From Candidatus Alectryobacillus merdavium (GTDB taxonomy: Bacteria > Bacillota_I > Bacilli_A > RFN20 > CAG-826): a DNA stretch of 30,018 nucleotides. The stretch lies in NCBI GenBank assembly GCA_017694735.1, contig JADIMN010000129.1, positions 1 through 30,018 of the forward strand. The letters are read 5' to 3'. Under the pieces are notes generated by a model. It was not told the origin of the DNA, searched no databases, and saw only the letters and a list, made by a program, of their open reading frames with translations. Each line of letters opens with the position of its first letter. Position 1 is the first letter of the stretch. This document shows positions 15,433 to 24,075 of this stretch, in pieces. The position numbers were made by a program, and so were the translations under genes.

Positions 15433-16647
15433 TTAATAATAAACTCTCTTTTTAGATACCCACATTTGAAGTGCAGTAAATAAAAGAATAAAAGCAAACA
15501 ATAATACAGCGGCTGCAGCAGCATAATGTAAGTTATTATCATTAAACTTATCATATATGTAGTAAACCATTGTATATAATGAATAGTCACCAGTAGTTGT
15601 ACCAGGATTATTAAATAAACCAACAATACTAGAATATTCTTTAAATCCTCCAATAAACGAAGTAATTGCAATATAAACAATTTGAGGACTTAAAAGAGGT
15701 ACTGTAATTTTTGTAAATACTTTCCACTTTGGTGTAGCATCAATTTGTGCTGCTTGATAATATTGTTTATCAATACCTTGCAAACCGCTTAAGAAAACAA
15801 GAATCTTAAATGGTAAACTAGACCAAACAATATATAAACATAATGGAAGCATTGCACTCCATCTATCAGCACCGGTAATCCACTTATGATCTGAATTAAT
15901 TAAATAGTTAAATATACCATCAGAATCAAATATAACGGAGAAAACCATACCAATAGCAATAGTATTTGTAACATATGGTAAAAAGAATATAGTTTGTAAT
16001 ATTTTTTGGAACCATTTAAGAGAGTTAAGACCAACTGTAATTAATAAAGCAATAATAATAGATACAGGTACAGTAATAAAACAAATTATTAATGTATTTG
16101 GTATTGCATAATTTACAACTCTACTCTCATAAGCTCCATTTATTGGCGTTAAATTCAAGATATATCCATAGTTTTCAATTGTAAAACCATCAAATTCTCT
16201 TGTAACATAGTTAAAATCTTTCATAAAAGAGATAATAATTGTATCAACTAATGGATATAGCAAGAACATAGTCATTAAAATTAATACAGGAGCTAAATAT
16301 AACCATGCTTTCCAGTTATTTCTAGCATCATCATCTTTAACATTTTTAAGACCATCATAAGAATACTTATAATTTTTGTCTCTTCTTGAAATAACTTTTA
16401 CTAAAGTATCACCTTTGTAATAATATGAATCATTACTATTATTTTCATCTTCTTTTACAAAAGTAACACTTTCTTCAACATTAATATCTTTTGTATTATT
16501 TTTTTCATCAAGAGCTTTACTATTTATTAAAACTTCACTATCACTTTCAACTGTATTTTTAAGAGTTGAAAAATCCTCTAAATTTTTTTTATTTAGATTA
16601 TTAAGCTCGGTTTTAAATATCTCTTGGAATTTATTTTTATCAAGCAT
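15433..16647 (-). CDS. ABC sugar-type permease, MalF/UgpA-like, with long N-terminal extension
   Basis: A 404-residue membrane protein. Residues 1-112 are a highly charged, Asn/Asp/Lys-rich cytoplasmic extension; the BPD_transp_1 core follows with about six membrane segments (first about 114-140). The EAA docking loop is at 298-320 (Q-A-A-Q-I-D-A-T-P-K-W-x6-T-V-P-L-L-S-P). Core length is normal for UgpA-like permeases (near 290); the extension is extra. The start ATG shares one base with the ATPase stop (TAATG), and AAAGGA lies in the ATPase end, so the two are coupled. It forms the channel with the protein encoded at 14390. The extension may contact the large insert in the ATPase, an inference from both being non-standard. 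Confidence 0.9.
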   Translation of the reverse strand: MLDKNKFQEIFKTELNNLNKKNLEDFSTLKNTVESDSEVLINSKALDEKNNTKDINVEESVTFVKEDENNSNDSYYYKGDTLVKVISRRDKNYKYSYDGLKNVKDDDARNNWKAWLYLAPVLILMTMFLLYPLVDTIIISFMKDFNYVTREFDGFTIENYGYILNLTPINGAYESRVVNYAIPNTLIICFITVPVSIIIALLITVGLNSLKWFQKILQTIFFLPYVTNTIAIGMVFSVIFDSDGIFNYLINSDHKWITGADRWSAMLPLCLYIVWSSLPFKILVFLSGLQGIDKQYYQAAQIDATPKWKVFTKITVPLLSPQIVYIAITSFIGGFKEYSSIVGLFNNPGTTTGDYSLYTMVYYIYDKFNDNNLHYAAAAAVLLFAFILLFTALQMWVSKKRVYY

Positions 16648-18491
16648 TAATAGTAAATCCTTTCTTGAGTATTTTTATCAAAAATAAATGTCTTATTTTT
16701 CTTTACGCCAAATCTAACTTTACCAATATTAATGTCGTTTTCTGAATTAATAATAACCTTATAAGAAGGTTTTAAACAATGAGGATTCTTACATACTAAA
16801 CTTAAGTCTCTTCCAAGAACTTCAATAAGATCTGCATTTGATGTAAAGCCATATTCACTATCATCATCATGAACAATAAATCCTTCAGGTCTAATAGCAA
16901 TTACAACTTCTTGATCTTCGACTTTGTTTTCGCATTTTAAAATCTTTTCATTTCCAATATAAATTTCTCCATCTTTAACATAACCGTTAAAGCAATTAAT
17001 TGGAGGAGTTCCTAAGAATTGAGCAACAAATAAGTTTTTAGGATTATTATAAACTTCTTGTGGTTTATCTTTTTGTTGTTCTTCACCAAGTTTCATAACA
17101 ACAATTTCATCACTTATTGACATAGCTTCTTCTTGGTCGTGAGTAACAAATACGGTTGTAATACCAGTATTTCTTTGAATTCTTTTAATTTCTTCTCTAG
17201 TTTGAAGTCTAAGTCTAGCATCTAAGTTTGAAAGAGGTTCGTCAAGTAATAATACTTTTGGTCTTTTTACAAGAGCTCTTGCAATAGCGACTCTTTGTTG
17301 TTGACCGCCGGATAATTGACTTGGCTTTCTTTGCAAATACTCATCAATTTGAACAAGTTTTGCAACTTCATAAACAATCTCTCTTCTTTCAAGTTTAGTT
17401 AATTTTCTATATTTAACAGCAACTGTTTTATTTGAAGTAAAATCTTTAATGTCAAAATTATTATTAAGTTCTTCGATAAATTCATTTAATTCATTTTCTT
17501 TAATAAATTTTATTTTAAAGAAAGTCTTAATTTCACCATTTTCAGCATAAATTTCAAATTCTTTAACTTTATGTTTTCTATTTTTTGCTAAAGATTTAAT
17601 AAACGCTTCATAATGTTTAAATAATTTAGCGTTTCTTTCTTCTTCACTTAAATTATCAGTGCTAATCTTAGAAATTTTTGCTCCATCTTTTATACCAGCA
17701 ATTGTAAATCTAATTGTTGAATCAAATAAAGCTTCACTGCTTCTAACACTTGTATAATCAAAAGATTCATATTTTACAATTCTTAATAAATTAGTTTTAA
17801 AGTTTTCAAATGTTTCAACTGGAACATCATTTAAAGTAATATCGACTTCAACATTTTTTCCAATGATTTGTGATTTATCAACTAAAGCTTGATATTTTTC
17901 AATATCTTGTTTGCAAGCTTTAATTTCTCTTGTTGATTTAAGTGTATTTAAACGATGTTTTAAAAGTAATAAATTCTCTAAATTATCTAAATCCTTTTTA
18001 ATTTCATTAGTTTTAGGATCAATATCAACTCCTTTAATAGCTAATTTATAAACAAGAGAATTAATTGATTGTAAAATACCATTAAAAACAGTATCTTCGC
18101 TAATTTTATAGACAATTTTACAATCATATTTGAAGAATTCCTTCAAAGAAACTTCAACTTTTAAGTTAGTTAGAGGAAATTCAACGTTTTTATAAATAGT
18201 CATATGAGGATATAAAGCGTAGTTTTGGAAAACTAAACCGATACCTCTTTTTTCAGCACTTAAATTGGTTACTTCTTCATCACCAAACCAAATTTCACCA
18301 CTTGTAGGATTTAAAAGACCAGAAATCATATAAAGAGTTGTAGATTTTCCACAACCAGATGGTCCAAGAAGTCCAACTAATTTTCCATCTGGAATAACTA
18401 TATCAAGATCATTAACAGCTGTAGTATCTTTAATGTGTCTTGCAGCATTCCCAGGAAATATTTTTGTTAAATGTTTTATTCTAATCTCCAT
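16647..18491 (-). CDS. ABC transporter ATP-binding protein (MsmK/UgpC-like) with large internal insert
   Basis: A 614-residue cytoplasmic ATPase, against about 370 for the usual MalK/UgpC family. Motifs in order: Walker A G43-P-S-G-C-G-K-S-T51, Q-loop Q89, signature L393-S-G-G-Q397, Walker B V413-L-L-L-D-E418, D-loop S421-N-L-D424, H-loop H451. A C-terminal regulatory, OB/TOBE-like domain follows from about 495 (A-I-R-P-E-G). An insert of about 250 residues (roughly 112-363) sits between F-P-L-T-N-L and the helix leading to the signature; it is Lys/Glu-rich with coiled-coil-like and beta stretches. Mycoplasma transporter ATPases of the MG187 type are known to be enlarged in the same way. Ribosome binding site AAGGAG is seven bases before the ATG. 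All catalytic motifs are intact, so it should power import by the adjacent permeases. Confidence 0.93.
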   Translation of the reverse strand: MEIRIKHLTKIFPGNAARHIKDTTAVNDLDIVIPDGKLVGLLGPSGCGKSTTLYMISGLLNPTSGEIWFGDEEVTNLSAEKRGIGLVFQNYALYPHMTIYKNVEFPLTNLKVEVSLKEFFKYDCKIVYKISEDTVFNGILQSINSLVYKLAIKGVDIDPKTNEIKKDLDNLENLLLLKHRLNTLKSTREIKACKQDIEKYQALVDKSQIIGKNVEVDITLNDVPVETFENFKTNLLRIVKYESFDYTSVRSSEALFDSTIRFTIAGIKDGAKISKISTDNLSEEERNAKLFKHYEAFIKSLAKNRKHKVKEFEIYAENGEIKTFFKIKFIKENELNEFIEELNNNFDIKDFTSNKTVAVKYRKLTKLERREIVYEVAKLVQIDEYLQRKPSQLSGGQQQRVAIARALVKRPKVLLLDEPLSNLDARLRLQTREEIKRIQRNTGITTVFVTHDQEEAMSISDEIVVMKLGEEQQKDKPQEVYNNPKNLFVAQFLGTPPINCFNGYVKDGEIYIGNEKILKCENKVEDQEVVIAIRPEGFIVHDDDSEYGFTSNADLIEVLGRDLSLVCKNPHCLKPSYKVIINSENDINIGKVRFGVKKNKTFIFDKNTQERIYY

Positions 18492-18510
18492 AATTTACTC
18501 CTTATATAAT

Positions 18511-20568
18511 TTAATTAACTCCACTATCATCATTTAATGTATTAAGATTAAGTCTTTCTCTTCTACGCTTTTCTATTCTATCTTTAATAGAGATATAAAA
18601 TCTTCTAATAAAGTAACAAGCCATTAAGAAGCCTACAATTGAAAATACAATAATAATTGGATCCATGATATTAAAAACTTTTGGTGTATTATTGTAATAT
18701 ACAACTCTTAATACGATAAACAAGATATCCGCTAGAATTGTATAAAGTGTAATACAAGCATAAATTGATGTTTTAATATATGGTTTAGGTTTAATCTTAA
18801 CAAATTCATCATCTTTATATTTTTTCTTTAAGTAAATAAAGATTAAAATTGCACTAATTACAAATAATACTGAGAAAATGACTGTAAATAAAATTACAAT
18901 AAAATCTAAACTAAGACTTAAATATGGAATTGCAGGATCAACTACAACATCATTTTCAATTAAATCACCAACTCTAGTTGCAACACTACCAAATCTAAAG
19001 GTTTTTTGAGAATTAGAAATTCTAGCCTCTGTCTCTTTATTTGCAACTTCTAAAGTAATTGAAACTTCATGAATAATAACATCTTTAATATTATTTTTTG
19101 CATCATATAAGAAGAATGTTAAATAGTTTTCTCCATCATAAATAGGCTGATTTGAAGCAGCATTTGAAATAAGTTCACTACTTCCATCATCATAAATTAC
19201 TTCAAAATAGCTTCCTTCAACTCTAGATTGATTAAATGAAGAAAGTGCAAAATATCCTCTATAAAAATATTGTCCATTTTTGATCATATTCATCGCATTA
19301 TTATAATCAAAAATTGCACTTAAATATCCATTATCATGAAGCCATGTATACCCTTCAATTAAATTAAAATCTACTTTTAATTTTAATGCTCTTACTCCAC
19401 CAAAATCAGAAATAGATGCAGTAGATACATCAATAAATTGAGAAATATCAAACTCTTCAATATAAGAGCTTAATCCAATTTCAACACTATAAGTATTTGT
19501 AAATCTTGGTACATCAGTATATATTTCTCCATTATTTACTTCATCACAGAAGAATATATTAGTAAGTCTAATTGTTGCTTCATCTAAATCTACATATGTA
19601 GGTATTTTTATATCAGCATAAGTTGATAAAGAACCATTTTCTAAATATAAAACAGCAGTTGTACCAACACCAACTTGACGTTGTACTTTACCAGAAAATG
19701 TCTCACCTTGATAAGATATTTCAACTTTAGCTTCACTAAAATTATCTTCTCCATAATAACCAACACTAAATCTTCCCTTGTAAGGATTATCAAAATAATA
19801 AGCAAGATTATTAGTATCAAGTCTAATTGAAAGTCTATAATAAACACTTAATGAACTTCTTGATTGAGAAGAAGCAGTAACACTAATTAATGATGAAACT
19901 AAATCTTGACTTGGTGATTCAACATATTCTTCAAAAACATAAGAATATGAATTATTAAAATTAATTTCATCTTGTAAAACATACGTACCATTTTCTAAAG
20001 TAACATTTGTATAAATATTTGAAATTTTAATGGTGTCAACTAAAACATCTGTTGGAAACTCATTAAAAACATTTGCAATAGTTGTTAACTCAATACTACT
20101 TACATAATCAAGAGTAGTTTCATCTTCTTCATCTACTCTTCCCATAATTACATCTTCAGTATCAATTTCTACATCAACACTTGTATTAAGGCTTTCATAA
20201 GTAGCGTTGTCAACAAAAGTAAAAGTTAAAGTAAGTTTATTGTTTTCATCCCCAAACTTAAAAACAGGATTTCCACCTAATTCAGCAATGCCACCATTAA
20301 CATAACTAGCACTTAAGTTCAAACTCAATGTTGTATCATTGTAGTAATTAATTCTTCCAACACTAAAAGATAAATAAGAAGAAACAACATCTTCAACACT
20401 ATTTTCATCTGTTGTGTTATAAACTTCGTTATCACTTTGTTGTAAAACAGAATTATTTTTTTCCACAAAAAAATTATCATTATCTGCTCTTAGACTAGAA
20501 ATGTTTAGATTTGAGAAACTCAATCCAAGCAAGGTAACTAGCGCTGTAAATAACAAATTCTTTTTCAC
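18511..20568 (-). CDS. Large surface protein of unknown function heading the ABC-nuclease block
   Basis: A 685-residue protein with a signal peptide (K-K-N-L-L-F-T-A-L-V, likely cleaved after S-L-R-A), an extracellular beta-rich part of about 540 residues, and three membrane segments near the C-terminus (about 560-585, 605-630 and 643-660) ending in a basic cytoplasmic tail (R-R-R-E-R). It is not a lipoprotein. I recognise no domain; the ectodomain may contain two or more related beta units, as similar D-x-I-x-N-I-Y/F strings recur. I chose GTG 20568 over an in-frame TTG at 20619, because the TTG lies inside the -35 box and the signal peptide fits the GTG. It precedes the ATPase gene by 19 bases, so it is probably co-transcribed with the importer. 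It could be a docking, adhesion or nucleic-acid-capturing component. Confidence 0.78.
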   Translation of the reverse strand: MKKNLLFTALVTLLGLSFSNLNISSLRADNDNFFVEKNNSVLQQSDNEVYNTTDENSVEDVVSSYLSFSVGRINYYNDTTLSLNLSASYVNGGIAELGGNPVFKFGDENNKLTLTFTFVDNATYESLNTSVDVEIDTEDVIMGRVDEEDETTLDYVSSIELTTIANVFNEFPTDVLVDTIKISNIYTNVTLENGTYVLQDEINFNNSYSYVFEEYVESPSQDLVSSLISVTASSQSRSSLSVYYRLSIRLDTNNLAYYFDNPYKGRFSVGYYGEDNFSEAKVEISYQGETFSGKVQRQVGVGTTAVLYLENGSLSTYADIKIPTYVDLDEATIRLTNIFFCDEVNNGEIYTDVPRFTNTYSVEIGLSSYIEEFDISQFIDVSTASISDFGGVRALKLKVDFNLIEGYTWLHDNGYLSAIFDYNNAMNMIKNGQYFYRGYFALSSFNQSRVEGSYFEVIYDDGSSELISNAASNQPIYDGENYLTFFLYDAKNNIKDVIIHEVSITLEVANKETEARISNSQKTFRFGSVATRVGDLIENDVVVDPAIPYLSLSLDFIVILFTVIFSVLFVISAILIFIYLKKKYKDDEFVKIKPKPYIKTSIYACITLYTILADILFIVLRVVYYNNTPKVFNIMDPIIIVFSIVGFLMACYFIRRFYISIKDRIEKRRRERLNLNTLNDDSGVN

Positions 20569-20589
20569 AATCTTACCAACCTTAATAAT

Positions 20590-20619
20590 ATTATAGATAA
20601 AACTAACATATGTTTTCAA
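20590..20619 (-). promoter_or_regulatory. Promoter of the ABC-nuclease block
   Basis: On the minus strand TTGAAA (20619-20614), 18 bases, TATAAT (20595-20590). Predicted start is near 20583, giving a short leader with AAGG before the GTG start at 20568. This is the best promoter match in this part of the window, and no strong internal terminator is seen until 8549. Confidence 0.7.
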
Positions 20620-20667
20620 TAAGACAATTTATAAAAGTGAAATATTTTTAAAATAAATATTATTATA

Positions 20668-21693
20668 TTATTTTAATTTAAAATCTATATGCTGTGGTTT
20701 CTTATTCATTCTATCTAAATACGCCTCATCTAAAGAATAATAAACCTTATCTAATGTTTCATCGACTTCTTGAATATTTAATATATAATCGTGTAAACAT
20801 TGCTTATTTTTTGTAACTAACATCATTGTAAAAGAAAGAATTAATGGCAATAAAAACGTAAAAATAGATAAAATTATTTCAACAAATAAAAATATTAAAA
20901 ATCTTAAAGTAAAAACTTTAAAGTTTACATATAAATAGTTTTTATCAACTAATCCAATTTTAAATAAAAGTCTACCAATACTCTTTTTATCCCTTCTAAA
21001 ACATAATGGAATTAAATAAAAAACAATTAAATTAGAAAGTATTATTGGAATTGGGATTTGAATATAAATAATATTACGAGTAATAAATGTTAATGACTCG
21101 TAATAATTTGGAATATAAGATAAATATGATATTAACTTCTCCTCTATAAAAGGACACAATACATTTAAAGAAACTTCTTTTTGTGAATTTCCATTAATAA
21201 TATTAAAGTTAGTATCAAAAACCGGAGCATTATTTAAAGTTGCATTTAATCTATAATCATCAAATAAGTTTAGTATTTCTTCTTTATATTCGATATTATA
21301 ACGTCCCATATATTGAGCAAAACCAACATGTCCATGTATTGGATATAAATCACCATCTATTACATTATTTAAATATTGATACATTATACTACCAGCATAC
21401 TCATCTGGATTATCGCTAAAATATTGATTTACATACTCATAGCTACTACTTTCTCCATAAATTCCATCGCTATGAACATATAATCCAGAATCTCTTCTTA
21501 CACTATCAACAATTTGATTAGAATTAACATAAGTTGGAGTTACCTGAGCTATTGAATTTGAAATTATATAAAAAATAACTGCAAGTAAAGCCATAATTAA
21601 AAAATCAATTAAGGCGGCACTAATTCTTCTACTTGCAAGAGGTCTTGCATATTCAATATTTATTTTTTTACTATTTTCATCAACTTTTATCAT
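20668..21693 (-). CDS. RDD-family membrane protein 4
   Basis: A 341-residue membrane protein. An RDD-type first membrane segment (about 24-46) starts with S-R-R-I-S-A-A-L-I-D-F, the Arg and Asp pattern that names the family. A long extracytoplasmic loop of about 160 residues follows, then three more hydrophobic segments (about 207-232, 263-295). The cytoplasmic loop K-K-S-I-G-R-L-L-F-K-I-G-L-V and the closing L-H-D-Y-I-L-N are typical RDD features. It is the last of four tandem RDD genes; its ATG is five bases after the previous stop. No Shine-Dalgarno is visible. RDD proteins are poorly understood; some have been linked to ion or solute transport. Function here is unknown. Confidence 0.8.
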   Translation of the reverse strand: MIKVDENSKKINIEYARPLASRRISAALIDFLIMALLAVIFYIISNSIAQVTPTYVNSNQIVDSVRRDSGLYVHSDGIYGESSSYEYVNQYFSDNPDEYAGSIMYQYLNNVIDGDLYPIHGHVGFAQYMGRYNIEYKEEILNLFDDYRLNATLNNAPVFDTNFNIINGNSQKEVSLNVLCPFIEEKLISYLSYIPNYYESLTFITRNIIYIQIPIPIILSNLIVFYLIPLCFRRDKKSIGRLLFKIGLVDKNYLYVNFKVFTLRFLIFLFVEIILSIFTFLLPLILSFTMMLVTKNKQCLHDYILNIQEVDETLDKVYYSLDEAYLDRMNKKPQHIDFKLK

Positions 21694-21698
21694 ATTTT

Positions 21699-22991
21699 TT
21701 AATTTGTTTCTTCACTATTTGTTTTCTTTTCTAAAAAAGAATTATCTTTAACAACATCTAAATTTTCCATTCTTGCAACCATTAATTCATCCATTGTTTT
21801 TTCATCTACAACAATTAAATTAAAGAATATTTCTTTAAATGATTTATTATAAGAATTGCAAGCTGCAACAAAAATACAAATTAGATCATAACAAATAGAA
21901 ATAATAGAAACTATTAATAGCACTTCAAGACTAAATATATTTGTAATTCCAAAAGAGATGAATGGAATAAACATAACCATAGCTAAGTTTTCTAAAATAT
22001 TTAAGAAAAATAACCAAACTGCAACACTTTTTTTAATATTATTAAACTTTTTAGTATCAATATACTCTAATTTAAGAATAATTTTTAATGGTGTTCTACA
22101 TTTCTTATCAATTAAAGGTACAACTAAATACATTATTATTGATGAAGTTAAAAAAGAAAGTATTGCAGAAGTTTGATAAAAACTAGAAAAAGATGAATTA
22201 ATCTCATTAATTTGATTTGTTAAAGAAACATACTCTTCATTATTATTTGAAAAGTTTTCAACCATGCTTGAAAAATTAGGATTAAAATAATCACTTAAAA
22301 AATCACCAAAAGCTTCAATTCCCTTATTTGACATGCTATCGCCTTCTACAAATAAAGGTCTAAAGTAATCTTTATACTCATCTTTTAAAATTAAAAATCC
22401 ATTTTCATCAAGATAATTTAAAAAAGGTGTGTTTGGATTATTTCCTTTTAAAGTATTTGAATACTCACTAGCAGAACTTATCTGATTTGTATTTAGTTTA
22501 TATGCATAACAAACTTCATAATTTGTTGGATTTAAATCTTTTTCTTCTTTATAAGTATAAAAATAAATAAATTGTTCACTAGTATAATTTTGAGCGTCTT
22601 CAAAATTATATTTATCATAATTTAAATCCTCTGAAGGTTGTTTATTTTCTAAAATAATATTATTTTCATATAGTAAATCAATTCTTTGATAATTTAGTGT
22701 ATCAATTTGCTCACTTTTACTAACATAATCTCCAAAACTTCTGCCAATTGGCATACAAACACATTCATAAAAAAAGATACATAAAATAAAAGTTATAAAG
22801 AAATCACCTAAAAAAGATAAAACCCTTCTACCAAGTTTTGCAGGATAAATAATAAATTCATTATCTTTCTTCTCGTATCCAGGATCTTGTTTTAACTTTT
22901 CTTCGACTTCATCATGTCTTTTAAAAGTTTTTTCTTCTTCTCTTCTTTTTTTATTTTCACTAATTTTTTGCGCTATCTGACTCTTTTTCAT
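21699..22991 (-). CDS. RDD-family membrane protein 3 (divergent)
   Basis: A 430-residue membrane protein with a charged cytoplasmic N-terminus of about 50 residues, a first membrane segment after L-G-R-R-V-L-S-F-L-G-D-F (RDD-like Arg and Asp), a loop of about 190 extracytoplasmic residues, and about four hydrophobic segments from 270 onward. The RDD loop is more worn than in its neighbours (R-T-P-L-K-I-I-L-K-L-E-Y-I) but the end F-K-E-I-F-F-N-L-I-V-V-D is recognisable. The start overlaps the preceding gene by 32 bases, so the pair is translated together. A member of the four-gene cluster; role unknown. Confidence 0.72.
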   Translation of the reverse strand: MKKSQIAQKISENKKRREEEKTFKRHDEVEEKLKQDPGYEKKDNEFIIYPAKLGRRVLSFLGDFFITFILCIFFYECVCMPIGRSFGDYVSKSEQIDTLNYQRIDLLYENNIILENKQPSEDLNYDKYNFEDAQNYTSEQFIYFYTYKEEKDLNPTNYEVCYAYKLNTNQISSASEYSNTLKGNNPNTPFLNYLDENGFLILKDEYKDYFRPLFVEGDSMSNKGIEAFGDFLSDYFNPNFSSMVENFSNNNEEYVSLTNQINEINSSFSSFYQTSAILSFLTSSIIMYLVVPLIDKKCRTPLKIILKLEYIDTKKFNNIKKSVAVWLFFLNILENLAMVMFIPFISFGITNIFSLEVLLIVSIISICYDLICIFVAACNSYNKSFKEIFFNLIVVDEKTMDELMVARMENLDVVKDNSFLEKKTNSEETN

Positions 22992-24075
22992 TTATATTCA
23001 TCTCTCTAATATTACTTAATTTATTTGTATATTCGATTTCTTCTGGCATAAATTCTTCTTCAAGTTCAGGATTTTTCATAAAGAAATCTTCTTCTTGATA
23101 TATATCTTTAAAAATATAAGATTTTTCAGTATCAACAACCCAAGTCGTAGTTAATAAATCCATTAAATCTTGATTTTCTCTTGAAATAAGCATAAATAAC
23201 ATATCAAGAGCAAACGGAGCAATTAATAAAATAATAACGGTATATAAATTAACAAAATAAAGTCCAAAACATACAAAAGGTAAAAATATTAATGGTCTTA
23301 ATAAAACTTTATACTTTTTAATTTTAAAACCATTTTTATTAACTAAACCAACTTTAAAGAAATAAGAAACAAGCGTTTCTCCATTTTTAAAAAATAAAGG
23401 AATAATCATAAAGTATAAAAAATAAGCTACTGCACCACTTACTGTATATGAAATAGAATTCATATATGAAATGTAGTTTGTATCTATAATATAATTTTCA
23501 TCAAAAGCATTAAATAATGAATCTAAAATTTCATATTTTCCATATATTTTTTCTAACTGTAATTTCTTTTCAACATCACTTAGATCGCTAACTCCAATTC
23601 CATACTCATCTAATATTGCTTCGCCTTCAACATTAACTTGATATCTAAAATATCCATCATCGCTTGTAAAATTTTCAATTTTAGGCTCTATTGGCAGTCC
23701 TAAAATTGTAATGTTATATAAGTATTGAACACTATCACTTTTAAAACCATAATTATGTTCTTCATCATTAATATCAAAATCTGGATAATAATAATTTAAA
23801 ATCTCTTCAAAATGTTCTTCATACATTCTTTTAATATAATTTTCATAATGAGTATAAGATAAATCATAATTTAATTCTTCATTTAAATTATATTCATCTC
23901 TTTGCTCTGCAATATAATCATTAGCTTCAATATATGGAGAATAATTACAATATATAGGATAAAAAGTTATAAAGAAAAGCAAGACACCAATAATACTTGT
24001 AACAATTAAATCTAAAAATAAAATAAGTATTTTTTTAACTTGATTAGTTTGTTCTATTTTTAATGTGTTTTTCAT
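22960..24075 (-). CDS. RDD-family membrane protein 2
   Basis: A 371-residue membrane protein. The first membrane segment (about 15-38) includes L-F-L-D-L, with the family Asp, but the usual preceding Arg is replaced by Lys. An acidic, Tyr-rich extracytoplasmic loop of about 165 residues follows. The second half has three hydrophobic segments with the RDD loop G-E-T-L-V-S-Y-F-F-K-V-G-L-V and the ending Q-D-L-M-D-L-L-T-T-T-W-V-V, which match the family well. The start ATG overlaps the TGA stop of gene 1 (ATGA), and the TAG stop lies within gene 3. A GGAG lies 11-14 bases before the start. Function unknown. Confidence 0.78.
   Translation of the reverse strand: MKNTLKIEQTNQVKKILILFLDLIVTSIIGVLLFFITFYPIYCNYSPYIEANDYIAEQRDEYNLNEELNYDLSYTHYENYIKRMYEEHFEEILNYYYPDFDINDEEHNYGFKSDSVQYLYNITILGLPIEPKIENFTSDDGYFRYQVNVEGEAILDEYGIGVSDLSDVEKKLQLEKIYGKYEILDSLFNAFDENYIIDTNYISYMNSISYTVSGAVAYFLYFMIIPLFFKNGETLVSYFFKVGLVNKNGFKIKKYKVLLRPLIFLPFVCFGLYFVNLYTVIILLIAPFALDMLFMLISRENQDLMDLLTTTWVVDTEKSYIFKDIYQEEDFFMKNPELEEEFMPEEIEYTNKLSNIREMNINEKESDSAKN

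Noticed and set aside
15411..15680. Minus-strand 89-codon frame inside the first permease gene
   Set aside because: Out-of-frame reading within a clear permease gene; no independent start signal.
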